A stretch of 64,000 nt of DNA from Chitinophagales bacterium (GCA_030832085.1 JAURJU010000064.1:124001-188000), one strand, 5' to 3'; numbered from the stretch's first letter, positions 43,199-52,572 are shown. Program-made: numbers and translations. The notes: generated by a model from the sequence alone, not told the origin.

Positions 43199-43203
43199 GT
43201 GCA

Positions 43204-44877
43204 TCATTTCCTGCATGCGGAAAGGTCCAATACCTTGGATTTGGTCTGACCGTCAAAAACAATGACCAGCACAGTTGGTGATGCACCGATGATGTTTTCC
43301 CTCTCCCACATTCCAACATCAAAACTGATCTGGGTAACTGCATAACGGTATTTGTTGTGGGGCAGTTTGTATGCGTCGAGCAACGCGAATTTTTCTTTTT
43401 TATCGAACTCCTGTAAAAAACTTTTCGAAGGTTTGATCTTGTGTTGCAGCCAATGGTCGATGGCCAGCAATTCTTTCAAGACAGGGTCGTTCGAATAGCT
43501 TGTTTCAATGAATTCTGCAGCAATTTCATATACTGTTTCAAGGCTGAAACCAATGAACTTTCCGTGTTTCAGTAGAAAGTGGCGTCCCAGGCCCAACAAA
43601 AAATCGAAGATGCTGTATTGAGCAGTTACATACTTGAGTGTATTGAACAACCTTGGTTTGTTCCAGTAAATTTCCAACGCATGCTCCAACAATGTAATCT
43701 GGTAGAGCTCATCCTCTGAAAGGTATTTGCTCCTGATGATTTGATAGGGCGCGACAGGATCAAATACATAACCATGGTCTTGGTACTTGTCGCGCACCGG
43801 TGTGCCCTTCAGGAATTTCAGGAAGCCCAGTTGAAGTTCTGGAGGGTACAATTTGAAAACCTCTTCGAAGCTGAATCTGATGTCGTTCCAGTAATCCAGC
43901 GGTAAGCCCACAATCAGGTCCAGGTGCATGTCTACATGATCCTTCAGTTCTAGAATCACGCCTTTTGTCTTGTCAAAATTCTGCTTACGGCTGACCTCCA
44001 GGTTGGCTTTTTGGTTGACGGTTTGGATCCCGATTTCAAAACGGAACATCCCCTTGGGAACCTTCTCCTTGATGAACTGCATGATGGCGGGATGCAGGAT
44101 GTCTGCAGTGATCTCGAACTGGAATACATTGTCAGGGCGGGCATGGTCAAGGATGAACTGAAAAATATCCAGCGTAAAATCCTTCTTGACATTGAAGGTG
44201 CGGTCAAGGAACTTGATCACGCGCCCGTGCTTCATCAGGTACAGCAGATTGCTCTTGATGTGTTCGGTGGGCAGGTAGCGGACGCCATTGTCCAGGCTGG
44301 CCAGGCAGAATTCGCATTTGTAAGGACAGCCCCGCGAGGTCTCGATGTAAAGCACCCTGTTGCGAAGGGTTTCAGGGTCGTCGTTTTGGTAGGGATTGGT
44401 ATTGGCGTATTGCTCCAACGGAAAGTTAATTCCTTGTTGCTGGTAGATCAGGTCGTTGTTTTGTTTGGATACGATGTTGTTGATAGACCCAACCTTTGGA
44501 TAATGTTGCAAGAACGTGGAAAACGGAATCTCTCCTTCCCCTGTTACAATGAAGTCAATGCAATCCAGTTGAATGACTTCCTGCCAGTCATAGGTCACTT
44601 CCGGGCCACCCAACAATATTTTTGTGGTGGGATTCAGTTGCTTGATCTTTTCTGCCACTGCCAGTGTTTGGGTGATGTTCCAGATATAACAGCTGAAGCA
44701 GACCACTTCAAATGCACTGCAATGCGACGCAATTTCATCAGGATTTTCCTTGATGGTAAACTCCTTCCAGGTCAGCCGTTCATCCGCCTTGTTCAGTTCA
44801 TAGAGCAGCCTGATTGCCAAGTTCATGTGGATGTACTTGGCATTGAGCGTGGTCAACAAGATGGAAGGCTGGGACAT
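43204..44877 (-). CDS. B12-binding radical SAM protein with DUF4080 C-terminus
   Basis: A 557-residue protein: N-terminal cobalamin-binding-like domain (SILLTTLNAKYIHMNLAIRLLY, ILLGGPEVTYDW, IVTGEGEIPF), the radical SAM core with Cys184-x3-Cys188-x2-Cys191 (SRGCPYKCEFC), and a C-terminal DUF4080 domain. In the first domain the cobalamin His motif DxHxxG is not obvious. Members of this group are poorly characterised, and no substrate can be given. ATG at 44877 is used; six more codons lead back to TTG. The gene lies alone between two terminators. Confidence 0.85.
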   Translation of the reverse strand: MSQPSILLTTLNAKYIHMNLAIRLLYELNKADERLTWKEFTIKENPDEIASHCSAFEVVCFSCYIWNITQTLAVAEKIKQLNPTTKILLGGPEVTYDWQEVIQLDCIDFIVTGEGEIPFSTFLQHYPKVGSINNIVSKQNNDLIYQQQGINFPLEQYANTNPYQNDDPETLRNRVLYIETSRGCPYKCEFCLASLDNGVRYLPTEHIKSNLLYLMKHGRVIKFLDRTFNVKKDFTLDIFQFILDHARPDNVFQFEITADILHPAIMQFIKEKVPKGMFRFEIGIQTVNQKANLEVSRKQNFDKTKGVILELKDHVDMHLDLIVGLPLDYWNDIRFSFEEVFKLYPPELQLGFLKFLKGTPVRDKYQDHGYVFDPVAPYQIIRSKYLSEDELYQITLLEHALEIYWNKPRLFNTLKYVTAQYSIFDFLLGLGRHFLLKHGKFIGFSLETVYEIAAEFIETSYSNDPVLKELLAIDHWLQHKIKPSKSFLQEFDKKEKFALLDAYKLPHNKYRYAVTQISFDVGMWERENIIGASPTVLVIVFDGQTKSKVLDLSACRK

Positions 44878-44908
44878 CGCAACGAAGGTCACCAATAAAT
44901 CACGAAAA

Positions 44909-44938
44909 AAGAAAAGCCTTCCAAATTTGGAAGGCTTT
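44909..44938 (-). terminator. Rho-independent terminator after the SSS transporter
   Basis: On the minus strand AAAGCCTTCC AAATTT GGAAGGCTTT forms a hairpin, followed by a T-rich tract (TTCTTTTTT). It lies 20 bases after the transporter stop, just before the radical SAM gene. Confidence 0.8.
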
Positions 44939-44958
44939 GACGAAAGAAATGATCGGGA

Positions 44959-46683
44959 TTACCAAAACCGCACATAGAGTGCTGCAAGGATCATCAATGT
45001 GGCTACAATCAGTGCAATGGTTTGGGGTTTCAGTTTCAGCATCGACCTGTCCGTTTCAAAAGATTTTGGATTCACCTTCGGGCCTGCAAGACTGATCAGC
45101 ACCATGACGGCTACTGTAATGAAGAAGGACCAGCCCATGTTGATCAGGAAAGGAATTTCAGTAATGGTTTTCACCAGGCCGCCTTCCATTTTTTGGTATT
45201 CATACGCAGTGTACAAGAGGGTTTCCTTGCCAAAGATGCTGACCGCATAGTTGTTGAAGAAAACAGCCAGGGTAAATCCAAGTACAACCCCTACCAATGC
45301 TGCAGTTCCCGTAGTTCTTTTCCAAAACATGCCCAGGATGAACATGGCAAAAACACCCGGACTGATAAAGCCCGTATATTTTTGGATGAAGGTGAATCCA
45401 CCTTCGCCACCAATGCCAAGGGAGTCTTTCCAGGTAAAGATCAGCGCAACCAACATGGAAGCAACAATGGCCACCCGCCCTGTCCAGACCAGTTTTTTTT
45501 CATCGGCTTCCTTGCTGATGTATTTCTTGAAAATATCCAAAGTGAAAATGGTTGAAATGCTGTTGGCTTTTCCTGCAAGCGAAGCAACAATGGCTGCGGT
45601 CAAAGCAGCGATGGAAAGACCTTTCAGGCCTGCTGGGAGAAAACCAAGAATCGCAGAGTATGCGCCGTCTTTGCTTCCACCTTCAAGCTGCGGAAGCTGG
45701 CCATTTTTGAAGAGTACATAGGCTGCAATACCAGGAAGCATCACGATTACCGGCATGAGAAGCTTGATGAATCCTGCAAACAGGATACCTGTGCGGGCTG
45801 TTTGTAGGTCAGCGCCCAGGGCCCTTTGTGTGATGTATTGGTTGCAGCCCCAGTAATTGAGGTGCAATATCCATTGTCCTGCGAAATACATGGCGATGCC
45901 CGGCAGCACCACATATTTTTGGATTTCGAGGTTTACCGGTTGGTCAATTGTGGCGGTGGTAACGGCAGGTTTCTGGAGGATCATGTGAAAGTGTTCAGGC
46001 GCCTGCTTCATCAGGTCGGTCAACCCTGCCAGGGCCGTTCCTCCAGAGCCAAAGGTATCACTCACGATGGTCAACGCCATGTAGGTGGTGGCAAGCCCGC
46101 CAATGATCAGTACCGCCACCTGAATGACGTCCGTATATCCAATCACCTTCATGCCGCCCAAGGTAATGATCACGGCAAAAACCATCAGCACAATCATGAT
46201 GAGATGAAGATAATCGCCACCCAGCAATCCATTGATGGCAACAGCACCCAGGTAGAGGATGGACGTAAGGTTTACAAAAATGTAAAGGAAGAGCCAGAAG
46301 ATGGCCATGATCAATGCCACTGCATCGTTGTAGCGGTTGGTCAGAAACTGCGGCATCGTGAAAATCTTGTTCTTCAGGTATATCGGAATGAACCAGATGG
46401 CAATGATGATAAGTGCAACTGCGGCAATCCATTCATATGCTGAAATGGCAATGCCCAGAAAAAACCCTTCTCCACTCATTCCGATGAATTGTTCCGCAGA
46501 AATGTTCGAGGCAATCAGTGAGGCGCCGATGGCCCACCAGGTAAGTGAGCCCTCAGCAAGGAAAAAGTCTTTGGTATCTGTGGAGGATTTTTTCTTTTTA
46601 TTGTAGATCCAATATCCATAAGAGGACACGATTAGAAAATAAATGAAGAATACAACAAAGTCAATTGTTTGAAGGGATCCCAT
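44959..46683 (-). CDS. Sodium/solute symporter (SSS family, SGLT-like)
   Basis: A 574-residue inner-membrane symporter with about 13-14 hydrophobic segments. SSS signatures are DFFLAEGSLTWWAIGASLIASNISAEQFIGM (quoted only in part: TWWAIGASLIASNISAEQF), the AALTAAIVASLAGKANSISTIFTLDIF-type region with the Na2-site serines, and ALGADLQTAR. Relatives carry sugars, including galactose and sialic acid, with Na+. It is 32 bases behind the second Gfo/Idh/MocA gene, so it probably imports the product of that periplasmic enzyme or its substrate. Confidence 0.9.
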   Translation of the reverse strand: MGSLQTIDFVVFFIYFLIVSSYGYWIYNKKKKSSTDTKDFFLAEGSLTWWAIGASLIASNISAEQFIGMSGEGFFLGIAISAYEWIAAVALIIIAIWFIPIYLKNKIFTMPQFLTNRYNDAVALIMAIFWLFLYIFVNLTSILYLGAVAINGLLGGDYLHLIMIVLMVFAVIITLGGMKVIGYTDVIQVAVLIIGGLATTYMALTIVSDTFGSGGTALAGLTDLMKQAPEHFHMILQKPAVTTATIDQPVNLEIQKYVVLPGIAMYFAGQWILHLNYWGCNQYITQRALGADLQTARTGILFAGFIKLLMPVIVMLPGIAAYVLFKNGQLPQLEGGSKDGAYSAILGFLPAGLKGLSIAALTAAIVASLAGKANSISTIFTLDIFKKYISKEADEKKLVWTGRVAIVASMLVALIFTWKDSLGIGGEGGFTFIQKYTGFISPGVFAMFILGMFWKRTTGTAALVGVVLGFTLAVFFNNYAVSIFGKETLLYTAYEYQKMEGGLVKTITEIPFLINMGWSFFITVAVMVLISLAGPKVNPKSFETDRSMLKLKPQTIALIVATLMILAALYVRFW

Positions 46684-46715
46684 GGGGGTTTGTTTTGGTT
46701 GTAGGAAAGGGTATG

Positions 46716-48083
46716 TTAAATCACTTCAGGCAACAGGTAGGGCGCCCTGTAATCGCGGCTCAGCATGGCATTGGCCTCATTTTCGCCTTCTCCAATGAAG
46801 CGCTCTGCCACGGGATCAAACTCCAGTTGACGACCAAGGCGATAAGAGATGTTCCCCAAATGTGCCAGTGATGAGGAAAGGTGCCCCGTTTGCACTGGTC
46901 CGTTTTGGATGCTCATGTCCCTTGCGCGAATCGCATCGAACCAGTTCTGGAAATGCAGGCCCAGTTCACCACCTTCAGAACGGCTTGGTCCCTTCTCTCT
47001 TTTTTCGCCCAGATAGGTTTCGTAGGTATTGTAGCCCTTGACCACCATATATCCTTTTTCGCCATAAAATATATTGCCCACGCCGGCACCGTCTTCCAGG
47101 TTGGTGTTCCAGTGACGGACTTCGAACTGGATGATCTTTTTTTGTTTCGGATAATGGTAGATGGATGTTTGTACTTCAGGCACTTCCTTGCAATCGTCCC
47201 AAAGAAATTTCCCACCCATGGAAGTGATGCGCTCAGGGAGTTGATCTACGCCCAATCCCCACATGCAGAGGTCTGTCTCGTGAATGCCCTGGTTCCCAAC
47301 ATCACCATTGCCATAGTTCCAATGCCAGTGCCAGTTGTAGTGTACAAGGTTTTTTGAGAAGGGACGCATCGGGGCAGGCCCGCACCACAGGTCATAGTTC
47401 AATCCTGCAGGAATCGGTGAGATGCCCTTGTTGCCAATGTCCGGCCTTCTGCGGTAGACCAATCCGCGCGACATGTAAACCCTTCCAATCAGGCCTTCTT
47501 CCAGGTGTTTGACTGCCTCTCGGATGGCCACCGAACTGCGCAACTGTACACCGTGTTGAACAATGCGGTTGTATTTGTAGGCCGCTTCAATCATCTTCTT
47601 GCCTTCATGAATATTGTGTGTGGCGGGCTTTTCAACGTACACGTCTTTACCTGCCTGACAGGCCCAGATCGTTTGCAATGCATGCCAGTGGTTGGGAGTG
47701 GCCAGCGTAACCGCATCAATGCTTCTGTCTTCGTAAATTTTTCTGAAGTCTTGTTCGATTGCTACTTTCTTGCCATACTTTTTTTCAAAATCTGCAGCTG
47801 CAACTTTTAGAAGGTTCATGTCAGGATCGCAGAGTGCAACCACTTCGACATTCGATTTGCTGGCGAGGTCCATGATTTCTTCCACATGGGTTTTACCACG
47901 CCCGTTGATGCCCAATACCGCAATGCGGATGCGGTCATTTGCACCGATGATGCGGGAGGTATTGTGCGCTGCATTTGTTGTTTCTGCTGCGGCAAAAGCC
48001 GAGGGTGCAATCGCTGCTACAGCAGCCTTGCCGGCGGCAGACCTGATGAAGGAACGCCTTGAGTTGTTGTTGGATTGTTGCAT
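46716..48083 (-). CDS. Tat-exported Gfo/Idh/MocA family oxidoreductase 2
   Basis: A 455-residue oxidoreductase. The signal is twin-arginine (NSRRSFIRSAAGKAAVAA). The Rossmann segment is RIAVLGINGRGKTHVEEI, and the lysine motif is VYVEKPATHNIHEGKK. The central part has WHWNYGNGDVGNQGIHETDLCMWGL, partly quoted, with a conserved His-Glu pair. ATG at 48083 is chosen over an 8-codon extension, because the extension crosses the operator-like palindrome at 48105-48114. It leads an operon with the SSS transporter and is divergent from the DUF1080-SIAE-GH20 operon. Confidence 0.9.
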   Translation of the reverse strand: MQQSNNNSRRSFIRSAAGKAAVAAIAPSAFAAAETTNAAHNTSRIIGANDRIRIAVLGINGRGKTHVEEIMDLASKSNVEVVALCDPDMNLLKVAAADFEKKYGKKVAIEQDFRKIYEDRSIDAVTLATPNHWHALQTIWACQAGKDVYVEKPATHNIHEGKKMIEAAYKYNRIVQHGVQLRSSVAIREAVKHLEEGLIGRVYMSRGLVYRRRPDIGNKGISPIPAGLNYDLWCGPAPMRPFSKNLVHYNWHWHWNYGNGDVGNQGIHETDLCMWGLGVDQLPERITSMGGKFLWDDCKEVPEVQTSIYHYPKQKKIIQFEVRHWNTNLEDGAGVGNIFYGEKGYMVVKGYNTYETYLGEKREKGPSRSEGGELGLHFQNWFDAIRARDMSIQNGPVQTGHLSSSLAHLGNISYRLGRQLEFDPVAERFIGEGENEANAMLSRDYRAPYLLPEVI

Positions 48084-48104
48084 TTCTAAATTTAAGACAA
48101 AAAC

Positions 48105-48114
48105 CAATCGATTG
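48105..48114. promoter_or_regulatory. LacI-type operator core between divergent carbohydrate operons
   Basis: CAATCGATTG is a perfect 10-base palindrome. It lies 8 bases after a minus-strand -7-like element AATATTTG (48130-48123) and 48 bases before the DUF1080 start. It could control both directions. Confidence 0.5.
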
Positions 48115-48162
48115 TCTCATTTCAAATATTTCAAAATAGATTGAATTGCTTAAATTCATCCC

Positions 48163-48750
48163 ATGAAAAAAATACTTCCAGTTCTTTTAATGTTGGTGAC
48201 CCTTCTCTCTGCGCAAGCACAGGAGCCCAAATTGAAAAAAATATTCAACGGAAAAAATTTGAAGGGATGGGTTGAACCCACCAACAATGTATGGTGGACG
48301 GTAAACGATGGAATTCTTTTTGTGAAGAGCACGGCTGAAAAAAAAGGCAGCATTTTGTGGACAGAAAACAAGTATGAAAACTTCATCGTGCAGGCTGATT
48401 TTTTGATGGGTGATGGCACTGTTGATTCCGGAATATTTTTGCGTTCAGAACATGACCAGATCCAGATAGGCATTTCCGGCTCACTGAAGCGCGACCTCAC
48501 TGCATCGCCCTATATTCCTAAAAAAGGCTATCCTGTGGAAGCAAAGGTCAAGGATATTTTGAAGCTGAAGGATTGGAATACCATGAAAGTAAAAGTGGTG
48601 GGCAGCACCTATACTGTTTGGCTGAATGGCAATGAGGTGATGACCTATACATCAGAGAACATGCCTGCAACTGGTCCTATCGGATTTCAATTGCATCCCG
48701 GCAATGAAATGTCTTGCAGCTTCAAAAACATCAGGTTGGCTGCACTCTAG
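48163..48750 (+). CDS. Secreted DUF1080 (3-keto-disaccharide hydrolase-like) protein
   Basis: A 195-residue protein with a signal peptide (LLMLVTLLSAQAQ) and one concanavalin-like DUF1080 domain: KKIFNGKNLKGW, WWTVNDGILFVKS, FIVQADFLMGDGTVDSGIFLRSE (partly quoted), WNTMKVKVVGSTYTVWLNG and IGFQLHPG. Family members bind or hydrolyse 3-keto-glycosides, formed by oxidoreductases of the Gfo/Idh/MocA type, and such an enzyme is encoded divergently next door. First gene of an operon with SIAE, GH20 and DUF6370. Confidence 0.88.
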   Translation: MKKILPVLLMLVTLLSAQAQEPKLKKIFNGKNLKGWVEPTNNVWWTVNDGILFVKSTAEKKGSILWTENKYENFIVQADFLMGDGTVDSGIFLRSEHDQIQIGISGSLKRDLTASPYIPKKGYPVEAKVKDILKLKDWNTMKVKVVGSTYTVWLNGNEVMTYTSENMPATGPIGFQLHPGNEMSCSFKNIRLAAL

Positions 48751-48783
48751 CCCTTCATTCATTTATCGCCGCAAAATAAAACC

Positions 48784-50154
48784 ATGAACAAGATTCTTGC
48801 CATTTCTCTGTTGCTATCCATTTGCGCTTTCTCTGCCACTGCTGATGTAAAACCCAACGGCATGTTCAACGACCATGCCGTTTTACAAAGGGGGATAAAA
48901 ATTCCCGTTTGGGGTACTGGCTCAGAAGGGGAAAAAGTTACCGTTTCCATGAATGGACAAACGCTGAGCACAGTTACAGCAAATGGGAAATGGGAAGTTG
49001 CATTTGCTCCGATCCCTGCAGGAGGCCCTTATACATTGACCATTCAGGGCAACAACACCATCACCCTGAACGATATCATGGTTGGAGAAGTATGGCTGGC
49101 CAGCGGACAATCGAACATGGAGCGCCAACTCGGACCAAGAAGAGGGCAACAACTGCTTATCAACTGGATGGAAGAGAAAAAAAATGCGGCCAACAACAAT
49201 ATCCGGATGATCACCATCCCCCTGAAAACAAACAGCGAGCCACAAGCTGAGATCAAGGCCGATTGGAAGGTTTGTGATACAGCTTCAGTAGTGGAGTTTT
49301 CTGCTGTGGCGTATTTTTTCGCCCGCGACCTGCAGGCCAAGCTCAATGTGCCGGTTGGTATCATCCATTCTTCCTGGGGTGGAACACCTGCCGAAAAATG
49401 GATCAGCAAGGAAGCCATGATGGCCAATGATACGCTGGTGCAGGGCCTGATGAAGGCAGACGAAAAAAGAAAGTCGGCCTACAACGGATTGTACAATGCA
49501 ATGATTGCACCACTGATTCCTTATGCCATCAAGGGTGCGATTTGGTACCAGGGTGAAAGCAACAGAACCGAAACCCAACTCTATCAAACATTGTTTCCGG
49601 CCATGATCAAAGATTGGAGAAGCCGCTGGAAAATCGGTGATTTCCCATTCTTGTTTGTGCAGGTTGCGCCTTACAAAGACATGCCACCCGAAATCAGGGA
49701 ATCACAACTCATTTCTTATCAACGCGTACCCAATACTGCCATGGTGGTTACCACAGATTGCGGCGATTGCAAAGACATCCATCCGGTGAACAAGCAACCC
49801 GTGGGATACAGGCTTTCACTGGGAGCAAGGGCATTGGCCTACGGAGAAAAAATCGAATACATGGGTCCTGTTCAAACCTCCGTCAAGCGCAGTGGCAACA
49901 AGCTTGTGCTGGGATTTGAGCATGCATCAAAAGGATTGCAAAAGAACGATGCATTGAAAGGATTCGAGATCAGCGCAGGTGGCGATGCATTTGTGCCTGC
50001 CAACGCAAAAGTGAAGGGGAAGATGGTGGTGGTATGGTCTGATGAACTCAAGGAAGCACCGGTATCCGTACGCTATGGCTGGAGCAATTGCATGGACGTA
50101 AACCTTTTCAACAAGGAGTCTTTGCCAGCATCTCCATTCAGGGTTAAACTGTAA
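48784..50154 (+). CDS. Sialate O-acetylesterase-like SGNH hydrolase
   Basis: A 456-residue secreted esterase. After the signal peptide comes a beta-sandwich start (NGMFNDHAVLQRGIKIPVWG), typical for bacterial SIAE-like proteins, then the SGNH block I VWLASGQSNMERQLG, a middle block SSWGGTPAEKWIS, and block III-like IWYQGESNRTE. The C-terminal segment has CKDIHPVNKQPVGYRL with the Asp-x-His pair. It removes O-acetyl groups from sialic acid or other acetylated sugars; related enzymes act on acetylated xylan. It is 33 bases behind DUF1080 and 25 before GH20. Confidence 0.88.
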   Translation: MNKILAISLLLSICAFSATADVKPNGMFNDHAVLQRGIKIPVWGTGSEGEKVTVSMNGQTLSTVTANGKWEVAFAPIPAGGPYTLTIQGNNTITLNDIMVGEVWLASGQSNMERQLGPRRGQQLLINWMEEKKNAANNNIRMITIPLKTNSEPQAEIKADWKVCDTASVVEFSAVAYFFARDLQAKLNVPVGIIHSSWGGTPAEKWISKEAMMANDTLVQGLMKADEKRKSAYNGLYNAMIAPLIPYAIKGAIWYQGESNRTETQLYQTLFPAMIKDWRSRWKIGDFPFLFVQVAPYKDMPPEIRESQLISYQRVPNTAMVVTTDCGDCKDIHPVNKQPVGYRLSLGARALAYGEKIEYMGPVQTSVKRSGNKLVLGFEHASKGLQKNDALKGFEISAGGDAFVPANAKVKGKMVVVWSDELKEAPVSVRYGWSNCMDVNLFNKESLPASPFRVKL

Positions 50155-50179
50155 TTGTCAAAATGATCAAAACAACCAT

Positions 50180-51778
50180 ATGAAAAGAATCTTATTGGCC
50201 TTTCTGATTGCAGGATTTTCATTTTCTGCGATGGCACAAAATGCATACAACTTGATTCCGGTGCCCAAACAACTGACTCCTGCCGAGGGCAGTTTCACCA
50301 TCAAAAAAGGGATGGGTATTTCCATTGCAGATGAATCCTTGAGACCTGTTGCAGCCATGTTGGCGAACCAATGTCAAACTGCAGCGGGCATCAGCCTGCC
50401 CATCAAGGTTGGAAAAGCATCCACAGGAATTGTGATGCTGGTGAATCCATCCCTTGGAGAAGAGGCATACGCATTGAACGTCAGCAGCAAAAAAATTGAA
50501 GTGCAGGCCAAAACCGGCAAGGGTGCTTTCTATGCATTGCAGACCCTCCTGCAGCTCATGCCTGCACAGGTTCATGGGAAAGATTTATCTGCAACACCAT
50601 TGACCGTCCCCAATTGTAGTGTTCAGGATGAACCCCGCTTCAGTTACCGTGGCCTGATGCTGGACGTTGGCCGTCATTATTATCCTGTTGACCATATCAA
50701 GCGGTTTATCGACCTGATGGCGATGTACAAGATGAATATTTTCCATTGGCACCTGACAGAAGACCAGGGTTGGAGGATTGAAATCAAAAAATATCCATTG
50801 CTCACGCAGTTGTCATCCATCCGCAAGGAATCTACGGTAGGCCGCTACAGCGACAAGAAGTTTGATGGCAAACCTTATGGTGGATTTTATACCCAGGAGG
50901 AAGTGAAAGACATTGTTGCTTATGCAGGCAAGAAGTTCATCACGGTAATCCCCGAGATTGAAATGCCTGGACACTCACAAGCCGTGTTGGCTGCCTATCC
51001 GCAATTGGGCGCCAATGCAGACAAGATCTACCAAGTGGGCACCAAATGGGGTGTTTCAGAAGACGTTTTGTTTCCGCGTGAAGAGACCTTTACTTTTTTG
51101 GAAAATGTATTGACCGAAGTGATGGCCTTGTTTCCTGGTCCGTATATCCATATTGGTGGCGATGAGTGCCCGAAAGCACAATGGAAAGAAAGCCGTTTCT
51201 GTCAAGACCTGATCAAAAAACAAGGATTGAAAGACGAGCATGAACTGCAGAGTTATTTTATCCGCAGGATTGACAAGTTCATCAGTTCCAAGGGAAGGAA
51301 ATTGTTGGGGTGGGATGAGATCCTCGAAGGTGGATTGTCGCCCAATGCAACTGTGATGTCATGGAGAGGAACCGCTGGCGGAATAGAAGCAGCCAAGCAG
51401 GGGCATGATGTGGTGATGTCGCCCAACAGCTTTTTGTACTTTGACTATTACCAAGCAGATCCCAAGACCGAGCCCATTGCCATCGGCGGAAACCTGACCC
51501 TTGAAAAAACCTATTCATTTGAACCCCATTTGCCCGAACTCAATGCTGCCGAAACAAAACATGTGATTGGCATCCAGGGCAATGTTTGGACAGAATACAT
51601 CAAGGACCTTCCATATGCAGAATACATGACCTATCCCAGGGCCTTGGCCCTGGCAGAAATCGCCTGGTCTCCAATGGCATCCAAAAACTATGCTGATTTT
51701 AAAAAGCGTGTGACAGGTCATTTGCCAGTGTTGGATATCATGAAGGTCAATTATGCAAAAGCATTTTTAAAACAGTAA
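50180..51778 (+). CDS. Beta-N-acetylhexosaminidase (GH20)
   Basis: A 532-residue secreted glycosidase. The signal peptide is followed by the GH20b domain (residues 25-150) and the GH20 barrel starting at FSYRGLMLDVGRHYYPVDHI. The catalytic pair Asp-Glu is in HIGGDECPKAQW, near residue 328, in which Asp stabilises the oxazoline and Glu is the acid/base. NIFHWHLTEDQGWRIEI and GWDEILEGGL with the closing Trp motif GIQGNVWTEYI are also typical. It removes terminal GlcNAc or GalNAc from chitin oligomers or host-type glycans. Its stop is one base before the next gene. Confidence 0.93.
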   Translation: MKRILLAFLIAGFSFSAMAQNAYNLIPVPKQLTPAEGSFTIKKGMGISIADESLRPVAAMLANQCQTAAGISLPIKVGKASTGIVMLVNPSLGEEAYALNVSSKKIEVQAKTGKGAFYALQTLLQLMPAQVHGKDLSATPLTVPNCSVQDEPRFSYRGLMLDVGRHYYPVDHIKRFIDLMAMYKMNIFHWHLTEDQGWRIEIKKYPLLTQLSSIRKESTVGRYSDKKFDGKPYGGFYTQEEVKDIVAYAGKKFITVIPEIEMPGHSQAVLAAYPQLGANADKIYQVGTKWGVSEDVLFPREETFTFLENVLTEVMALFPGPYIHIGGDECPKAQWKESRFCQDLIKKQGLKDEHELQSYFIRRIDKFISSKGRKLLGWDEILEGGLSPNATVMSWRGTAGGIEAAKQGHDVVMSPNSFLYFDYYQADPKTEPIAIGGNLTLEKTYSFEPHLPELNAAETKHVIGIQGNVWTEYIKDLPYAEYMTYPRALALAEIAWSPMASKNYADFKKRVTGHLPVLDIMKVNYAKAFLKQ

Positions 51779-51779
51779 C

Positions 51780-52130
51780 ATGAAAAAAACAGTGTTCGTT
51801 GTTTTGGCTGTATTCTTGACTGTCGTTGCATTCTCTCAAGAAAACAAGAAACCGAAAATGGTTTTGGACAGCAGCAAGGAGACCCATGTATTGGAGGCCA
51901 GTTGCGGCACCTGCATGTTCAAGATGAAAGGGGATGGATGCAAGCTGGCTGTCCGTTTCAAGGGCAAGGATTATTTTGTTGTGGGCACCGGAATAGATGA
52001 CCATGGGGATGCACATGACCAGGAGGGTTTCTGCAATGCCATCAGCAAGGCAAAGGTGCAGGGCAAAGTGGAAGGTGATGCATTCAAGGTCAGCTATTTT
52101 GAATTGCTCAAGAAAGAAACAAAACAATAG
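51780..52130 (+). CDS. Small secreted DUF6370-like protein with a Cys/His cluster
   Basis: A 116-residue protein with signal peptide (MKKTVFVVLAVFLTVVAFSQ). The mature part holds Cys42-x2-Cys45, Cys54, the pattern DDHGDAHDQEGFC with His75, Asp77, His79 and Cys85, and a C-terminal strand region. This pattern resembles the DUF6370 family and looks like a metal site, but no function is known. The start follows the GH20 stop by one base, so the genes are cotranscribed. It ends the operon; a terminator follows. Confidence 0.75.
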   Translation: MKKTVFVVLAVFLTVVAFSQENKKPKMVLDSSKETHVLEASCGTCMFKMKGDGCKLAVRFKGKDYFVVGTGIDDHGDAHDQEGFCNAISKAKVQGKVEGDAFKVSYFELLKKETKQ

Positions 52131-52572
52131 TTGACCTGCTCGCTAGAACACAATATAAGTTGGTTCCGACCTAAGCAGCATCTGGATTCAGCAATTGACG
52201 GGTCTCAATAACAAAACAAAGGCAGGAATTACTTCCTGCCTTTTTCGATTGCAGCGGACAATCATGCTTTTTCAGGACATGGGTTCCGTTTGAATCTGAT
52301 TCTGCAGTTGGCGCCCAAGCGAATAAACAGTACCCTGTTTTTTCGGAGTAGGCTACGGATGTCTTTTAGACACCAGGGCCTTTCTCCTGCTTCGCCAGAC
52401 GTTGTGCTGCTGAACTGGTGTAAAGATAGGGTCAAGGGATACCGATTTTGAATGATGATTGGCAGCCTTCATCCTGTTTATGATCAGCTTTTTCAAATCG
52501 CAGTGGCAACACCGTAAAAAATTTCAGTGAATGCCTAAATTCAGTAAGTTTAAGCATTCAAACAATAACAGC
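52131..52572. other. Intergenic region with terminator and no supported gene
   Basis: About 440 bases between the DUF6370 gene and the phosphatase-like gene. It holds the terminator at 52218-52245 and a possible -7 element TAAGTTTA at 52545-52552. On the minus strand between about 52472 and 52250 two short frames read like protein but are interrupted; they may be remains of a decayed gene. Confidence 0.5.
52218..52245 (+). terminator. Rho-independent terminator of the DUF1080-GH20-DUF6370 operon
   Basis: AAAGGCAGGAA and TTCCTGCCTTT form an 11-base-pair stem around loop TTAC; the T run ends at 52245. It lies 88 bases after the last stop codon. Confidence 0.85.
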
